Source: Thermoleophilia bacterium (GTDB lineage Bacteria > Actinomycetota > Thermoleophilia > Solirubrobacterales > 70-9). From it: DNA of 32,296 nt. The position numbers and the translations under genes were made by a program. The stretch is from positions 1-32,296 of the forward strand of contig JAENWT010000007.1 of NCBI GenBank assembly GCA_016650125.1, written 5' to 3'. Shown here piece after piece: positions 22,306-31,500 of this stretch; the stretch's first letter is position 1; every line of letters begins with the position of its first letter. The notes below the pieces were generated by a model that saw only the letters and a list, made by a program, of their open reading frames with translations, did no database searches and was not told the DNA's origin.

Positions 22306-25233
22306 ATGCCACTGCTCGAGCCCGATGTTCTGAAGATCACGCCGGAGCCGAGCGAACCCTCGGGCGACCGGGCGCCGGAATGGGTCGCGGGCGGCACTCC
22401 GGAGCCGCTGCGCTCCGACCTGATCAGCCTGCTGGGCGAGGACCGCGTCCTGGCCCGCGCGACCGACATCATCCGGTACGCCTCCGACGCGAGCCCGTAC
22501 CGCAAGCTGCCGCAGGTCGTGATCATGGCCCACGACGCCGATGACGTCTCCAAGGTCGTCAAGTTCGGCCGGGAGAACGGGCTGGGCGTCACCTTCCGTT
22601 CCGGCGGGACCAGCCTCAACGGGCAGGGACAGACCGACGGCATCCTCGTCGACACTCGCCGCCACTTCGGCGGCATCGAAGTCCTCGACGGCGGCAAGGC
22701 GGCTTCGATCGGCCCCGGCACCGTGCTCGGCGACGCCAACAAGGTGCTCGCCCCCACCGGCTACAAACTCGGACCCGATCCGGCCTCGACCGACATCGCC
22801 ACGGTCGGCGGCGTGGTCGCCAACAACTCCGGCGGCATGCGCTGTGGCACGAAGTTCGATTCGTATTCGACCGTGACCGCGATGGAGTTCGTTCTCGCCT
22901 CCGGCACCGTCGTCGATTCCTCTGCCGCCGACGCCGAGGAGAAGTTTGCCGACGCCGAGCCGGAACTGGCCGGGGGTCTGATGGAGATCCGCCGCCAGAT
23001 CCTGGCCGACCCCGCTCTCGAGTCCCGGATCCGGCACAAGTTCGAGATCAAGAACACCACCGGCTACCGGCTCTGCGCGTTCCTCGACGGAGACACCCCG
23101 GTCGAGATCATGCGCCGGCTGATGGTCGGCTCCGAAGGCACGCTCGGCTTCATCTCGCGGGTCACTTTCCAGACGGTGAAGCTACCCGTCCGCACCACGC
23201 TCGCCTGGCTCCACTTCCCCGACATCCCGACCGCGGTCGACCCGGTCCCGGACCTGGTCGCGGCAGGCGCGACGGCGGTCGAGCTGATGGTCGCCCCGGC
23301 CCTGATCGTCGCTTCCTGGAACATGCCCGGCGCGCCGCAACAGTGGAAGGAACTCGACCCGGACTCCGCCGCGTTGCTGGTCGAGTTCGGCGGCGACACG
23401 GACGCCGACCTCGACGCTTCCGAAGCCAAGGTCGCGGCGATCCTCGAAGGGCGCGAGCTGATTCGCGAGGTCGCCTTCAGCCGCGACGAAGAAGTGATTG
23501 AACTGAACTGGCGGGTGCGCGAAGGCCTGCACGGCCTGGTCGGCAAGATGAGGCTGCCCGGTACGGCACTGATCGTCGAAGACGTCTGTGTCCCGCCCTC
23601 GCGGATCGCCGAAGGAGCGGTGGAACTGCGTGAGCTGCTGACCGAGCACGGTTTCCTCGGCGGAGTCGCCGGCCACGCCTCCGCCGGCAACCTGCACTTC
23701 ATGCTCACGCCCGACTTCGCGAAGCAGGAGGACCTCGACCGTTACGAAGCCTTCATGACAAAGCTGGTCGACCTCATCTGCAACAAGTACGACGGGTCGC
23801 TCAAGGCCGAGCATGGCACCGGCATCAACATGGCGCCGTACGTCGAGCTCGAGTGGGGCGAGGAGTTGACCGGCCTGATGTGGAAGGTGAAGGAGCTGGC
23901 CGATCCGGACAACGCGCTGAACCCCGGGGTCGTGCTCAACCGCGATCCAGAAGTGCACCTCCAGGACCTGAAGACTACGCCCCAGATCGAAGAGACGGGC
24001 GGCGCCAACACCTGCGTCGAGTGCGGCTTCTGCGAGCCGGTCTGCCCGAGCCGCCACCTGACGACAACGCCGCGCCAGCGGATCGTGCTGCGCCGGGAGA
24101 TGGTCCGACAGGGCGAGGACACCGAACTGCGAAAAGTCCTGCTCGAGGAGTACGAGTACGACGCGCTCCAGACCTGCGCCGTCGACGGCTCGTGCCTGCT
24201 CGTCTGCCCGGTCGGGATCGACACCGGCGCCTTCGTCAAGGGATTCCGCGCCGAGCAGAACACTCCGGCCGCCGAGAAGATGGCCCTGCGTGCCGCGAGC
24301 CGATGGGACCGGGTCGAAAAGCTTTCCCGCTCGGGCCTCAGGCTCGGCAACGCGATTTCGAAGGTCGTCTCCGACGGCCCGATGCGCGGGCTGACCAAGG
24401 CCGCCCGCGCGGTCGCCAGCAAGGATCTGGTCCCCGAGTGGGGCGACAAGATGCCGCCGGCCGCCTCACCCAAGCTTCCCGAGACGACCTCCCACGGAGC
24501 CGCCGCGGTCTACATGCCGGCCTGTATCAACCGCATGTTGGGCCGCTCGAAAGGTGACGACGGCGACCTGTCGCTGCCCGAAGCGATGGTCGCGGTCTCG
24601 GCCCGCGCCGGGGTGCCGGTCTGGATCCCGGAAGACGTGGAGGGCACCTGCTGTTCGGTGCCGTGGAGCTCGAAGGGCTTCAAGGACGCGCACGCCTTCA
24701 AGGCCAACCAGACGGTCGAGCGTCTCTGGCGCTGGACCGGTGGCGGCACCCTGCCGCTGGTGATCGACGCCTCATCCTGCGGCCACGGCCTCACCGACTT
24801 CGGGCCGGGCGTCCTGACCGAGGAGAACGAAGCCCGCCACCAGGAGATCGAAGTGATCGACTCGATCGCCTGGGCCGAGCAGCATCTGCTGCCCGGACTC
24901 GACATCAAGAAGAAGACCGACTCGGTCACGGTCCACCCGACCTGCTCCGGACGCCACATGGGCCTCGACCGCGCACTCACCCGGATCGCCAACGAGCTGG
25001 CCGATGACGTCCACGTCCCCGACACCGCCACCTGCTGCGGCTTCGCCGGCGACCGCGGCTTCCTCCACCCGGAACTGACCGCGAGCGCGACCAGCCAGGA
25101 AGCGATCGAGGTCAGGGCCAATCCGACGACCAGCCACATCTCCTCCAACCGCACCTGCGAGGTCGGCATGGAGCGAGCAACCGGCGAGCCCTACGGATCA
25201 TTCATCTACCTGCTGGAAGAACTCAGCCGCTAG
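22306..25233 (+). CDS. FAD-linked oxidase / Fe-S fusion, D-2-hydroxyacid (lactate/glycolate type) dehydrogenase
   Basis: 975-residue fusion of a GlcD/D-lactate-dehydrogenase-like flavoprotein with a GlcF-like iron-sulfur protein. It should oxidise a D-2-hydroxy acid to the 2-keto acid and pass electrons to the respiratory chain. The FAD (PCMH) domain spans about 60-260 with FRSGGTSLNGQ near 98-108, DPASTDIATVGGVVANNSGG and GSEGTLGF. The FAD-oxidase C-terminal domain runs to about 545 (HGTGINMAP, NPGVVLN). Two cysteine clusters follow, CVECGFCEPVCPS (about 567-580) and CAVDGSCLLVCPVG (about 624-637). Paired CCG-type segments come after (TCCSVPW, HPTCSGRH, TCCGFAGDRG, about 780-915). YdiJ-type D-2-hydroxyglutarate or Dld-II-type lactate dehydrogenases are built this way. 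The operon with the decarboxylase suggests a substrate such as mandelate. Confidence 0.88.
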   Translation: MPLLEPDVLKITPEPSEPSGDRAPEWVAGGTPEPLRSDLISLLGEDRVLARATDIIRYASDASPYRKLPQVVIMAHDADDVSKVVKFGRENGLGVTFRSGGTSLNGQGQTDGILVDTRRHFGGIEVLDGGKAASIGPGTVLGDANKVLAPTGYKLGPDPASTDIATVGGVVANNSGGMRCGTKFDSYSTVTAMEFVLASGTVVDSSAADAEEKFADAEPELAGGLMEIRRQILADPALESRIRHKFEIKNTTGYRLCAFLDGDTPVEIMRRLMVGSEGTLGFISRVTFQTVKLPVRTTLAWLHFPDIPTAVDPVPDLVAAGATAVELMVAPALIVASWNMPGAPQQWKELDPDSAALLVEFGGDTDADLDASEAKVAAILEGRELIREVAFSRDEEVIELNWRVREGLHGLVGKMRLPGTALIVEDVCVPPSRIAEGAVELRELLTEHGFLGGVAGHASAGNLHFMLTPDFAKQEDLDRYEAFMTKLVDLICNKYDGSLKAEHGTGINMAPYVELEWGEELTGLMWKVKELADPDNALNPGVVLNRDPEVHLQDLKTTPQIEETGGANTCVECGFCEPVCPSRHLTTTPRQRIVLRREMVRQGEDTELRKVLLEEYEYDALQTCAVDGSCLLVCPVGIDTGAFVKGFRAEQNTPAAEKMALRAASRWDRVEKLSRSGLRLGNAISKVVSDGPMRGLTKAARAVASKDLVPEWGDKMPPAASPKLPETTSHGAAAVYMPACINRMLGRSKGDDGDLSLPEAMVAVSARAGVPVWIPEDVEGTCCSVPWSSKGFKDAHAFKANQTVERLWRWTGGGTLPLVIDASSCGHGLTDFGPGVLTEENEARHQEIEVIDSIAWAEQHLLPGLDIKKKTDSVTVHPTCSGRHMGLDRALTRIANELADDVHVPDTATCCGFAGDRGFLHPELTASATSQEAIEVRANPTTSHISSNRTCEVGMERATGEPYGSFIYLLEELSR

Positions 25234-25262
25234 CGCATCGATTCGGGTTTACGGGTTTTTCA

Positions 25263-25291
25263 TCTACAGACCCACGTCGAGTCCCTACAAT
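25263..25291 (+). promoter_or_regulatory. Candidate promoter of the GDPD-like gene
   Basis: TCTACA (25263-25268, four of six to TTGACA) and TACAAT (25286-25291, five of six to TATAAT) are 17 bp apart. The start would leave a leader of about 50 nt with AAGGGG shortly before the ATG at 25348. Confidence 0.45.
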
Positions 25292-25347
25292 CCGACGACT
25301 GGGGATTCTTGTCATTTCGATCCCGCCAAAGGGAACAAGGGGAATAA

Positions 25348-26724
25348 ATGAGGAACCGCATCACCATCGCCACCTTCTTCGCACTGCTCGTCGGCCTATT
25401 TGCCGTAAGCACCGCTTCCGCCGCGTCACCTTCGGACCGCGCGCCGATTCCGCCGCCGACCGACTACTGGCAGGACCAGGGCTTCATCCTGATGGCCCAT
25501 CAGGGTGGCGAGTGGGACTTCCCGCCGAACACGATGTTCGCTTACAAGTCAGCGATGGCGCTCGGCACCGACATGATCGATATGGACGCCTACGTAACCC
25601 AGGACGGTCACATCGTGCTTTCTCACGACCTTGATGCGAATAACAATTCTGAAGCGCCCGACGACACTCCAATCAATGAGCAAACCCTGGCCCAGCTCAA
25701 AGCCCTTGATTTCGCGTTCAAGTGGAGTCCGCACGACGGATCGAGCACCACGCCCTTCAAGGGCGTGGCCACGGGCAACGTTCCTCCTCCCTACGGTTTC
25801 ACCGCCGAGGACTTCCAGATCCCGACCTTCGACGAGGTTCTCGACGAGTTTCCGAACACGCCGATCAACATCGAGCTGAAGGCTGTCGATGGCGTTGACG
25901 AGCTGGACACTGCAGCAAAGATGGATGAAATCCTCGGAGCGCACCCCGGTCGCGAAGAGGACGTCATCATCAACTCCTTCGGCCAGTCAATGCTTGAGAA
26001 GATGCACGCCGCCCGGCCCGAGCACCTCGCCTTCGGCGGCAGCCTTGACGGCACCGTCGACTACATCAGCGGCGAGCCGATCGTGCCCACCCCGGTAGCA
26101 GTCGAGCCGCCAGATCAGGTCAAGGTCATCGATAACCCTGACCCGCAAGAAGATGTATGGCTGCGTTCGGTTCCTGTCCTCAAGCCATGGGCCGACCACG
26201 ACGGCTACAAGATCTTCGTCTGGGGATCGGATCACGATCCGATGCAGGACACGCCCGGGTTCTACGAGACGCTGATCAACGAAGGAGCGGATTCGTACAA
26301 CACCCCGGACCCGATCGCCCTCGCCGCGTACCTCTGTACGGCAGGCATCGCCAGGCCCGACGGCAGCGCCAGGTGCAATGCGCAAAAGGCAGCAGTGAGC
26401 AAGGTGGCCTTTGGCGCCAAAAAGGGCCAGATCAAGGCCGGCAAGAAGACCAAGGTGACAATCAAGGTCTCCGCAAAGAACGACGGCTTCACTAACAAGG
26501 TGAAGGTCTACCTGAAGTCCTCAAACAAGCAGGTCAGGCTCCAGAAGTTCATTGTGCTGGATCTGCGTCCCGGAAAAACAGTACGAAAGACCGTAAGCGT
26601 CAAAGCTACTGGCAAAGCCAAAGGCACGGCAAAGCTGACAGCCACCGTTGGTAAGAAGAAGGCTTACTCAGTACTCAAGGTCAAGGCAAAGAAGGGCAAG
26701 ACCGGCTCGGCTTCCGGCAAGTAG
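25348..26724 (+). CDS. Exported glycerophosphodiester phosphodiesterase-like protein with Lys-rich C-terminal domain
   Basis: 458-residue exported TIM-barrel protein related to GDPD, which splits glycerophosphodiesters to glycerol-3-phosphate and an alcohol. The signal peptide ends at ASA (about 25). The active-site frame is recognisable but altered: H51 is kept but the usual following Arg is Q52, PENT reads PPNT (59-62), the metal ExD is DMD (78-80), H93-D94 is kept in LSHD, and the barrel glutamate and lysine in INIELKAVDG are kept. The catalytic histidines and most ligands therefore remain, while the phosphate-binding Arg is lost, so substrate or activity may differ. About 110 C-terminal residues (from DNA 26390) form a Lys-rich beta domain shared with the metallophosphoesterase at 15672. 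It ends directly against the convergent SDR gene with no gap. Confidence 0.82.
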   Translation: MRNRITIATFFALLVGLFAVSTASAASPSDRAPIPPPTDYWQDQGFILMAHQGGEWDFPPNTMFAYKSAMALGTDMIDMDAYVTQDGHIVLSHDLDANNNSEAPDDTPINEQTLAQLKALDFAFKWSPHDGSSTTPFKGVATGNVPPPYGFTAEDFQIPTFDEVLDEFPNTPINIELKAVDGVDELDTAAKMDEILGAHPGREEDVIINSFGQSMLEKMHAARPEHLAFGGSLDGTVDYISGEPIVPTPVAVEPPDQVKVIDNPDPQEDVWLRSVPVLKPWADHDGYKIFVWGSDHDPMQDTPGFYETLINEGADSYNTPDPIALAAYLCTAGIARPDGSARCNAQKAAVSKVAFGAKKGQIKAGKKTKVTIKVSAKNDGFTNKVKVYLKSSNKQVRLQKFIVLDLRPGKTVRKTVSVKATGKAKGTAKLTATVGKKKAYSVLKVKAKKGKTGSASGK

Positions 26725-27582
26725 CTACTTACCGCGGCGTTCGAGCGTCAGCTTCTCGGCGTCGCGGACGATGCCGGCGACCCGGTCGTCCTTCTCGAAG
26801 TGGCGGTCCATGAGCGGGCCGAGCAGCCCGCGCAGGTAGAAGAAAACAGCGTACTCGGCGGGGACGATCACCCGCGGCGCCCGCCCCTCGATTCCTTCGA
26901 CGACGGCCTCACCGGCCTTGGCGACCGGGATCTGACGGGTGAGGAACCGCGGCGCCAGCTCACGCATCCGGGTGACGATCGGATCGCTGAAAGCTCCGGT
27001 CACCATCTCGGTCGTGATCCAGCCGAAGTAACAGACCGTGGCGCTGGCGCCGAGCGGCATCAGCTCGGCCCGCAGGGATCGCCCGAGTGCTTCGACCCCG
27101 GCCTTGGCAGTGGCGTAGGAGCTGTTCATCGCGCCGTTCATGAAGGCGTAAGAAGAGGAGACGAGGACGAACTGGCCGCCGTTCGCGACCACCTCGGGCA
27201 TGCCGGCCCGCACCGTGTGCCAGACGCCGAAAAGGTTGACCTGGACCACTCGTTCCCAATCGTCGGCGGCGATGCCATGGGCTGTGGTGACCTGAGGCGC
27301 GATGCCGGCGTTGGCGACGACCACATCGATCCGGCCGAAGTGTTCGATCGCCTGGGCGAAAGCCGCCTCGAGCTGGGCGCGGTCCGAGACGTCGGCGCCG
27401 TAACCCATCGCGTCCCCGTTGATCGTGGTCGCGGTTTCAGCGGCGACGTCTTCGTTCAAGTCGATCAGGGCGATCTTCGCCCCGCGGGCGGCCGCCGAGT
27501 TGGCGATCGCCAGACCGATCCCCCGGGCACCGCCGGTGACCAGGACGACTTTGCCGCGGAGGTCGTAAACCGTGTCAGGCAC
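26725..27582 (-). CDS. SDR family NAD(P)-dependent oxidoreductase (copy 1)
   Basis: 285-residue classical short-chain dehydrogenase/reductase. The Rossmann motif TGGARGIG is at 16-23, NAG at 91-93, the active-site serine at about 142-144 and YxxxK at Y156/K160. It is longer than the usual 250 by a C-terminal extension after the PGwvxT-like GWITTEM segment. That part contains IPVAKAGEAVVEGIEGR and FFYLRGLLGPLMDRHFEKDD, a hydrophobic-amphipathic end seen in many actinobacterial SDRs that act on lipid or steroid substrates. It is a paralog of the next gene upstream, with which it overlaps by 8 bp (GTG start at 27582). The extension FYLRGLLGPL is nearly identical in both, pointing to tandem duplication. 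Confidence 0.87.
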   Translation of the reverse strand: MPDTVYDLRGKVVLVTGGARGIGLAIANSAAARGAKIALIDLNEDVAAETATTINGDAMGYGADVSDRAQLEAAFAQAIEHFGRIDVVVANAGIAPQVTTAHGIAADDWERVVQVNLFGVWHTVRAGMPEVVANGGQFVLVSSSYAFMNGAMNSSYATAKAGVEALGRSLRAELMPLGASATVCYFGWITTEMVTGAFSDPIVTRMRELAPRFLTRQIPVAKAGEAVVEGIEGRAPRVIVPAEYAVFFYLRGLLGPLMDRHFEKDDRVAGIVRDAEKLTLERRGK

Positions 27583-28423
27583 CGGGCATGTCCCGTTCCT
27601 CGAACTGGTGGACGAAATCGGCGACTTTCGGATCGTTCTCGAGGCGACGGTCGGACAGCGGGCCGAGCAGGCCGCGCAGGTAGAAGACCGGTTTCCAGCG
27701 GCCTGGTTCGATCACTCGGGCGGCGCGCGCCTCGATGCCTTTGACAAGGGCGGCGGCGGCCTGCGACACCGGGATCTGTTTGGTCAGGAAGTCCGGCGCG
27801 ACATGTTTCCTGAACTGATCAGCCAGGTCGTTCTCGAACACCTCGGAGATCAGGCCGGTTTTGACGTACCCGAAGTACGCGACCAAGGCGCTGGCACCGT
27901 GCGGCGCGAGTTCGCTGCGGAGTGAGCGGCCGAGCGCCTCGACCGCGGCCTTCGAGACCGCGTAAGAGCTGTTCAGCATGCCGTTTGCGTGAGCGGCGTT
28001 AGAAGAGATGATCACGAGCTGTCCTTCGTTCTCGATCACCTGCGGCAGACCGGCGCGGACCGTGCGCCAGACGCCGAGCACGTTGACGTTGACCACGCGC
28101 TCCCAATCCTCGTCCGAGATCGCCCGGGTGGTCGTCTTCGGCGGGGTCACGCCGGCGTTGGCGATAACTACGTCGACCCGGCCGAGTTCGACCCGGGCCC
28201 GCTCGACCGCCGCTTCGATCTGCTGCGCGTCGACCACGTTGGCGCCGATGCCGATCGTCCGCGGGCCGATCGAGGCCGCCGATTCGGCCGCGTCACTTTC
28301 GTCGAGATCGACCAGAGCCACCGCCGCTCCGCGCCGGTAGGCGATCTGCGCGGTCTCGAAGCCGATGCCACGCGCGGCGCCGGTGATCAGGACGACTTTG
28401 CCGGCTAGGTCATACCGAGGCAT
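27575..28423 (-). CDS. SDR family NAD(P)-dependent oxidoreductase (copy 2)
   Basis: 282-residue classical SDR and first gene of a two-gene unit. Motifs are TGAARGIG (14-21), NAG at 89-91, serines at 140-141 and YxxxK at Y154/K158. The start is ATG 28423; a longer reading would run back through ileS on the other strand. The C-terminal extension mirrors that of copy 1 (IPVSQAAAALVKGIEAR, FYLRGLLGPLSDRRLENDP). Substrates are unknown; the pair could form a heteromer or act on successive substrates. TACTAT ends six bases before the ATG, and there is no ribosome site. It is divergent from ileS with 87 bp between starts. Confidence 0.87.
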   Translation of the reverse strand: MPRYDLAGKVVLITGAARGIGFETAQIAYRRGAAVALVDLDESDAAESAASIGPRTIGIGANVVDAQQIEAAVERARVELGRVDVVIANAGVTPPKTTTRAISDEDWERVVNVNVLGVWRTVRAGLPQVIENEGQLVIISSNAAHANGMLNSSYAVSKAAVEALGRSLRSELAPHGASALVAYFGYVKTGLISEVFENDLADQFRKHVAPDFLTKQIPVSQAAAALVKGIEARAARVIEPGRWKPVFYLRGLLGPLSDRRLENDPKVADFVHQFEERDMPGA

Positions 28424-28429
28424 GTGCGG

Positions 28430-28435
28430 ATAGTA
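28430..28435 (-). promoter_or_regulatory. Candidate -10 box TACTAT for the SDR pair
   Basis: On the minus strand TACTAT ends six bases before the ATG at 28423, again without a Shine-Dalgarno. Confidence 0.42.
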
Positions 28436-28495
28436 CGGATTCCTGCATGGTGGAGCGTGTAACCACCGCGACGGGCCACGGGTTCTCGCCCCCGA

Positions 28496-28501
28496 TAGCA
28501 T
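28496..28501 (+). promoter_or_regulatory. Candidate -10 box TAGCAT for ileS
   Basis: TAGCAT ends nine bases before the ileS ATG. The 87-bp divergent gap also holds a GGTGG/CCACC stem (near 28449-28467) of unclear meaning. Confidence 0.4.
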
Positions 28502-28510
28502 CACCCATCC

Positions 28511-31500
28511 ATGGCTTCGTTCCGCCCAGTCGATCCCCGGCAGTCCTTTCCCGAGATGGAAGAGCGGGTCGGCGCGCGCTGGAAGGAAGACCGCGTGTTC
28601 GAGCGTTCGATGGAGCAGAGGGCCGGTGGCGAGGTCTGGAGCTTCTACGAAGGACCGCCGACCGCCAACGGCCGGCCCGGCTCCCACCATGTGCTCTCGC
28701 GAGTCTTCAAGGACATCTACCCGCGCTACCGCTCGATGCAGGGCTATCGCGTGCCGCGCAAAGCGGGCTGGGACTGCCATGGCCTGCCGGTCGAGCTCGA
28801 GGTGGAGAAGGAGCTCGGCCTCTCCTCCAAGCAGGACATCGAGGAGTTCGGGATCGAGGAGTTCAACCAGCGATGCCGGGAGTCGGTCTTCACCTACGTC
28901 GAGGAGTGGAACCGGCTGACCGAGCGCATCGGCTTCTGGATCGACCTCGACGATCCGTACGTCACCCTGGACAACGACTACATCGAGTCGGTCTGGTGGT
29001 CGCTGAAGGAGCTCCACAAGAGCAACCGCCTCTACGAGGGCCACCGCGTCTCGCCCTACTGCCCGCGCTGCGGTACCACGCTTTCTTCGCACGAGGTCGC
29101 CCTCGGCTACAAGGACGTGATCGATCCTTCGGTCTGGGTCCGGTTCCCGCTGCTTGACGACGCGGGTGATCTCACCGGCGAATCACTGCTGGTCTGGACG
29201 ACGACTCCCTGGACCCTGCCCGGCAACTACGCGGTCGCCGTCAACCCGGACGTCAGCTACGCCAGGGTCGACATCGACGGTGAAAACGTGATCGTCGCCG
29301 AGTCCCTGGTCGAGAAGGTACTGGGCGAGGATTCGACGATCTTCGAGCTGGTCGCGGCCGATGACCTGATCGGCCGCAAATACGCCGAACCCTTTCCGGG
29401 CATGAGCGAGACCTCTGGTGTATTCACCGTGATCGCCGGCGATTTCGTCACCACCGACGACGGCACCGGCCTCGTCCACATCGCGCCCGCCTTCGGCGAG
29501 GACGACTATCGCGTCGCGATCGACTGCGGTTTGTACGACCCGGTCGACGGCGAGCACCCGTTGTTCAACCCGGTCGGCCTCGACGGGCACTTCGACGCAA
29601 GGGTCACCGGCTTCGAGGACGAATTCGTCAAGGACCCCGAAGTCACCGAGCGGTTGATCGCTCGGCTCGAGGAGAACGGACGCCTCTTCAGGAAGACCGA
29701 GTACGAACATTCCTACCCCCACTGCTGGCGCTGCTCCACGCCGCTGCTCTATTACGCCAAGGCCAGCTGGTACATCCGGACCTCGGAGGCCAGCGAGCAG
29801 ATGCTGGCCGGCAACGAAACCATCGGCTGGCACCCCGAGCACATCAAGCACGGCCGCTTCGGCAAGTGGCTCGAGAACAACGTCGACTGGGCGCTCTCCC
29901 GGGACCGGTACTGGGGCACGCCCCTGCCGATCTGGGAATGCTCCGACCAAGACTGCGACGAGTCCTTCTGCGCCGGTTCGATCCAGGAGCTGAAGGACCT
30001 CGCCGGCTCGGTTCCGGACGACCTCCACCGCCCCTTCATCGACAGCGTCACCTGGAAGTGTGAAAAGTGCGGCCGCGGCGAGATGGAACGTGTCGCCAGT
30101 GTGATCGACACCTGGTACGACTCGGGCGCGATGCCATTCGCGCAGTTCCACTACCCGTTCGAGAACCAGGTCGAGTTCAGGGAGCGCTTCCCCGCCGACT
30201 ACATCTGCGAAGCGATCGACCAGACCCGCGGCTGGTTCTACACGCTGCTGGCCGAGTCGACCATGCTCTTCGGCGAGCCGAGCTACAGGAACTGCGTCTG
30301 CCTCGGTCTGATCCTCGACAGCGAGGGTCAGAAGATGTCGAAGTCGAAAGGCAACGTGGTCGCCCCGTGGGAGGTGCTCGACGAGTTCGGCGCCGACGCC
30401 TTCCGCTGGTACCTTTTCACCGCGCAGCAGCCCTGGTCCGGATACCGCTTCTCGACCGAAGCGATCTCCGAAGCGATGCGCAGCTTCCTGCTGACCCTCT
30501 GGAACACGTACTCGTTCTGGGTCCTCTACGCCAACGCCGAGGACTTCGATTCGAGCTCCCCGCCGGGACCGCCCGAGAACCCGACCGACCTCGACCGCTG
30601 GGCGATCTCACGCCTGCAGGCCACGATCGAGACAGTTGCCACCCACATGGACGGCTTCGATTGCACCGCCGCCGGCCGGGAGATCACAGATTTCGTCGAG
30701 GAGCTCTCCAACTGGTACGTGCGGCTTTCGCGCCGCCGTTTCTGGGAGGGCGACGAAGCCGCCTTCGCCACGCTGCGTTACTGCCTCGTCGAGGTCTCCG
30801 CCCTGCTGGCCCCGTTCACCCCCTTCATCGCCGACGAGATCCACTCGAACCTGGTCGGCGGCGCCGACGGGAATTTCGGCGAGCTGCCGGACTCGGTCCA
30901 CCTGCGCGACTTCCCGAAACCCGACTTCGATCGCCGCGACTTCGACCTCGAGATGACGATGGCCGCCACCCGCCGCACGGTCGAGCTGGGCCGCGCCAGC
31001 CGGGCCCAGGCCAAGGCCAAGGTGCGCCAGCCGCTGGCCAAGGCCGTGGTTGTCGCGACCGACGCCGAGCGCGCCGCGATCAGCTCCCAGGAAGAACTGA
31101 TCAAGGCCGAGCTGAACGTCAAGGAGATCGAGTTCGTCACCGACCAGTCGGACCTGGTCAGCTACTCGGTCAAACCGAACTACCGCACCCTCGGCCCGCG
31201 CTTCGGCAAGGGCATGCCGCAGGTCGCCGCGGCGGTCGCGGCGCTCGACGCCGAGCACGTCGCCGAGACGATCGAGTCAGGCGGGCAGATCGGCCTCAGC
31301 ATCGACGGCAAGGACCACACCCTCGCCGGTGAGGACCTGCTGCTTTCGATGGAGCCGGTCGAGGGCTACCAGGTGGAATCGGAGTCCGGACACGCCGTTG
31401 CGCTCGCCCTGGAGCTCGACGACAACCTGCTCAAAGAAGGCCTCGCCCGCGAGATCGTTCACGCCGTCCAGCAGCAAAGGAAGAACGCGGGGCTCGAGAT

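Noticed and set aside
28424-28510. T-box riboswitch before ileS, suggested by GGTGG...CCACCGCG
   Set aside because: The gap of 87 bp is far too short for a T-box, and no specifier loop or full T-box sequence is present.
28424-29092. Upstream extension of the SDR frame from 28423 to 29092
   Set aside because: It is antisense to the conserved start of ileS; the SDR fold begins directly at ATG 28423.
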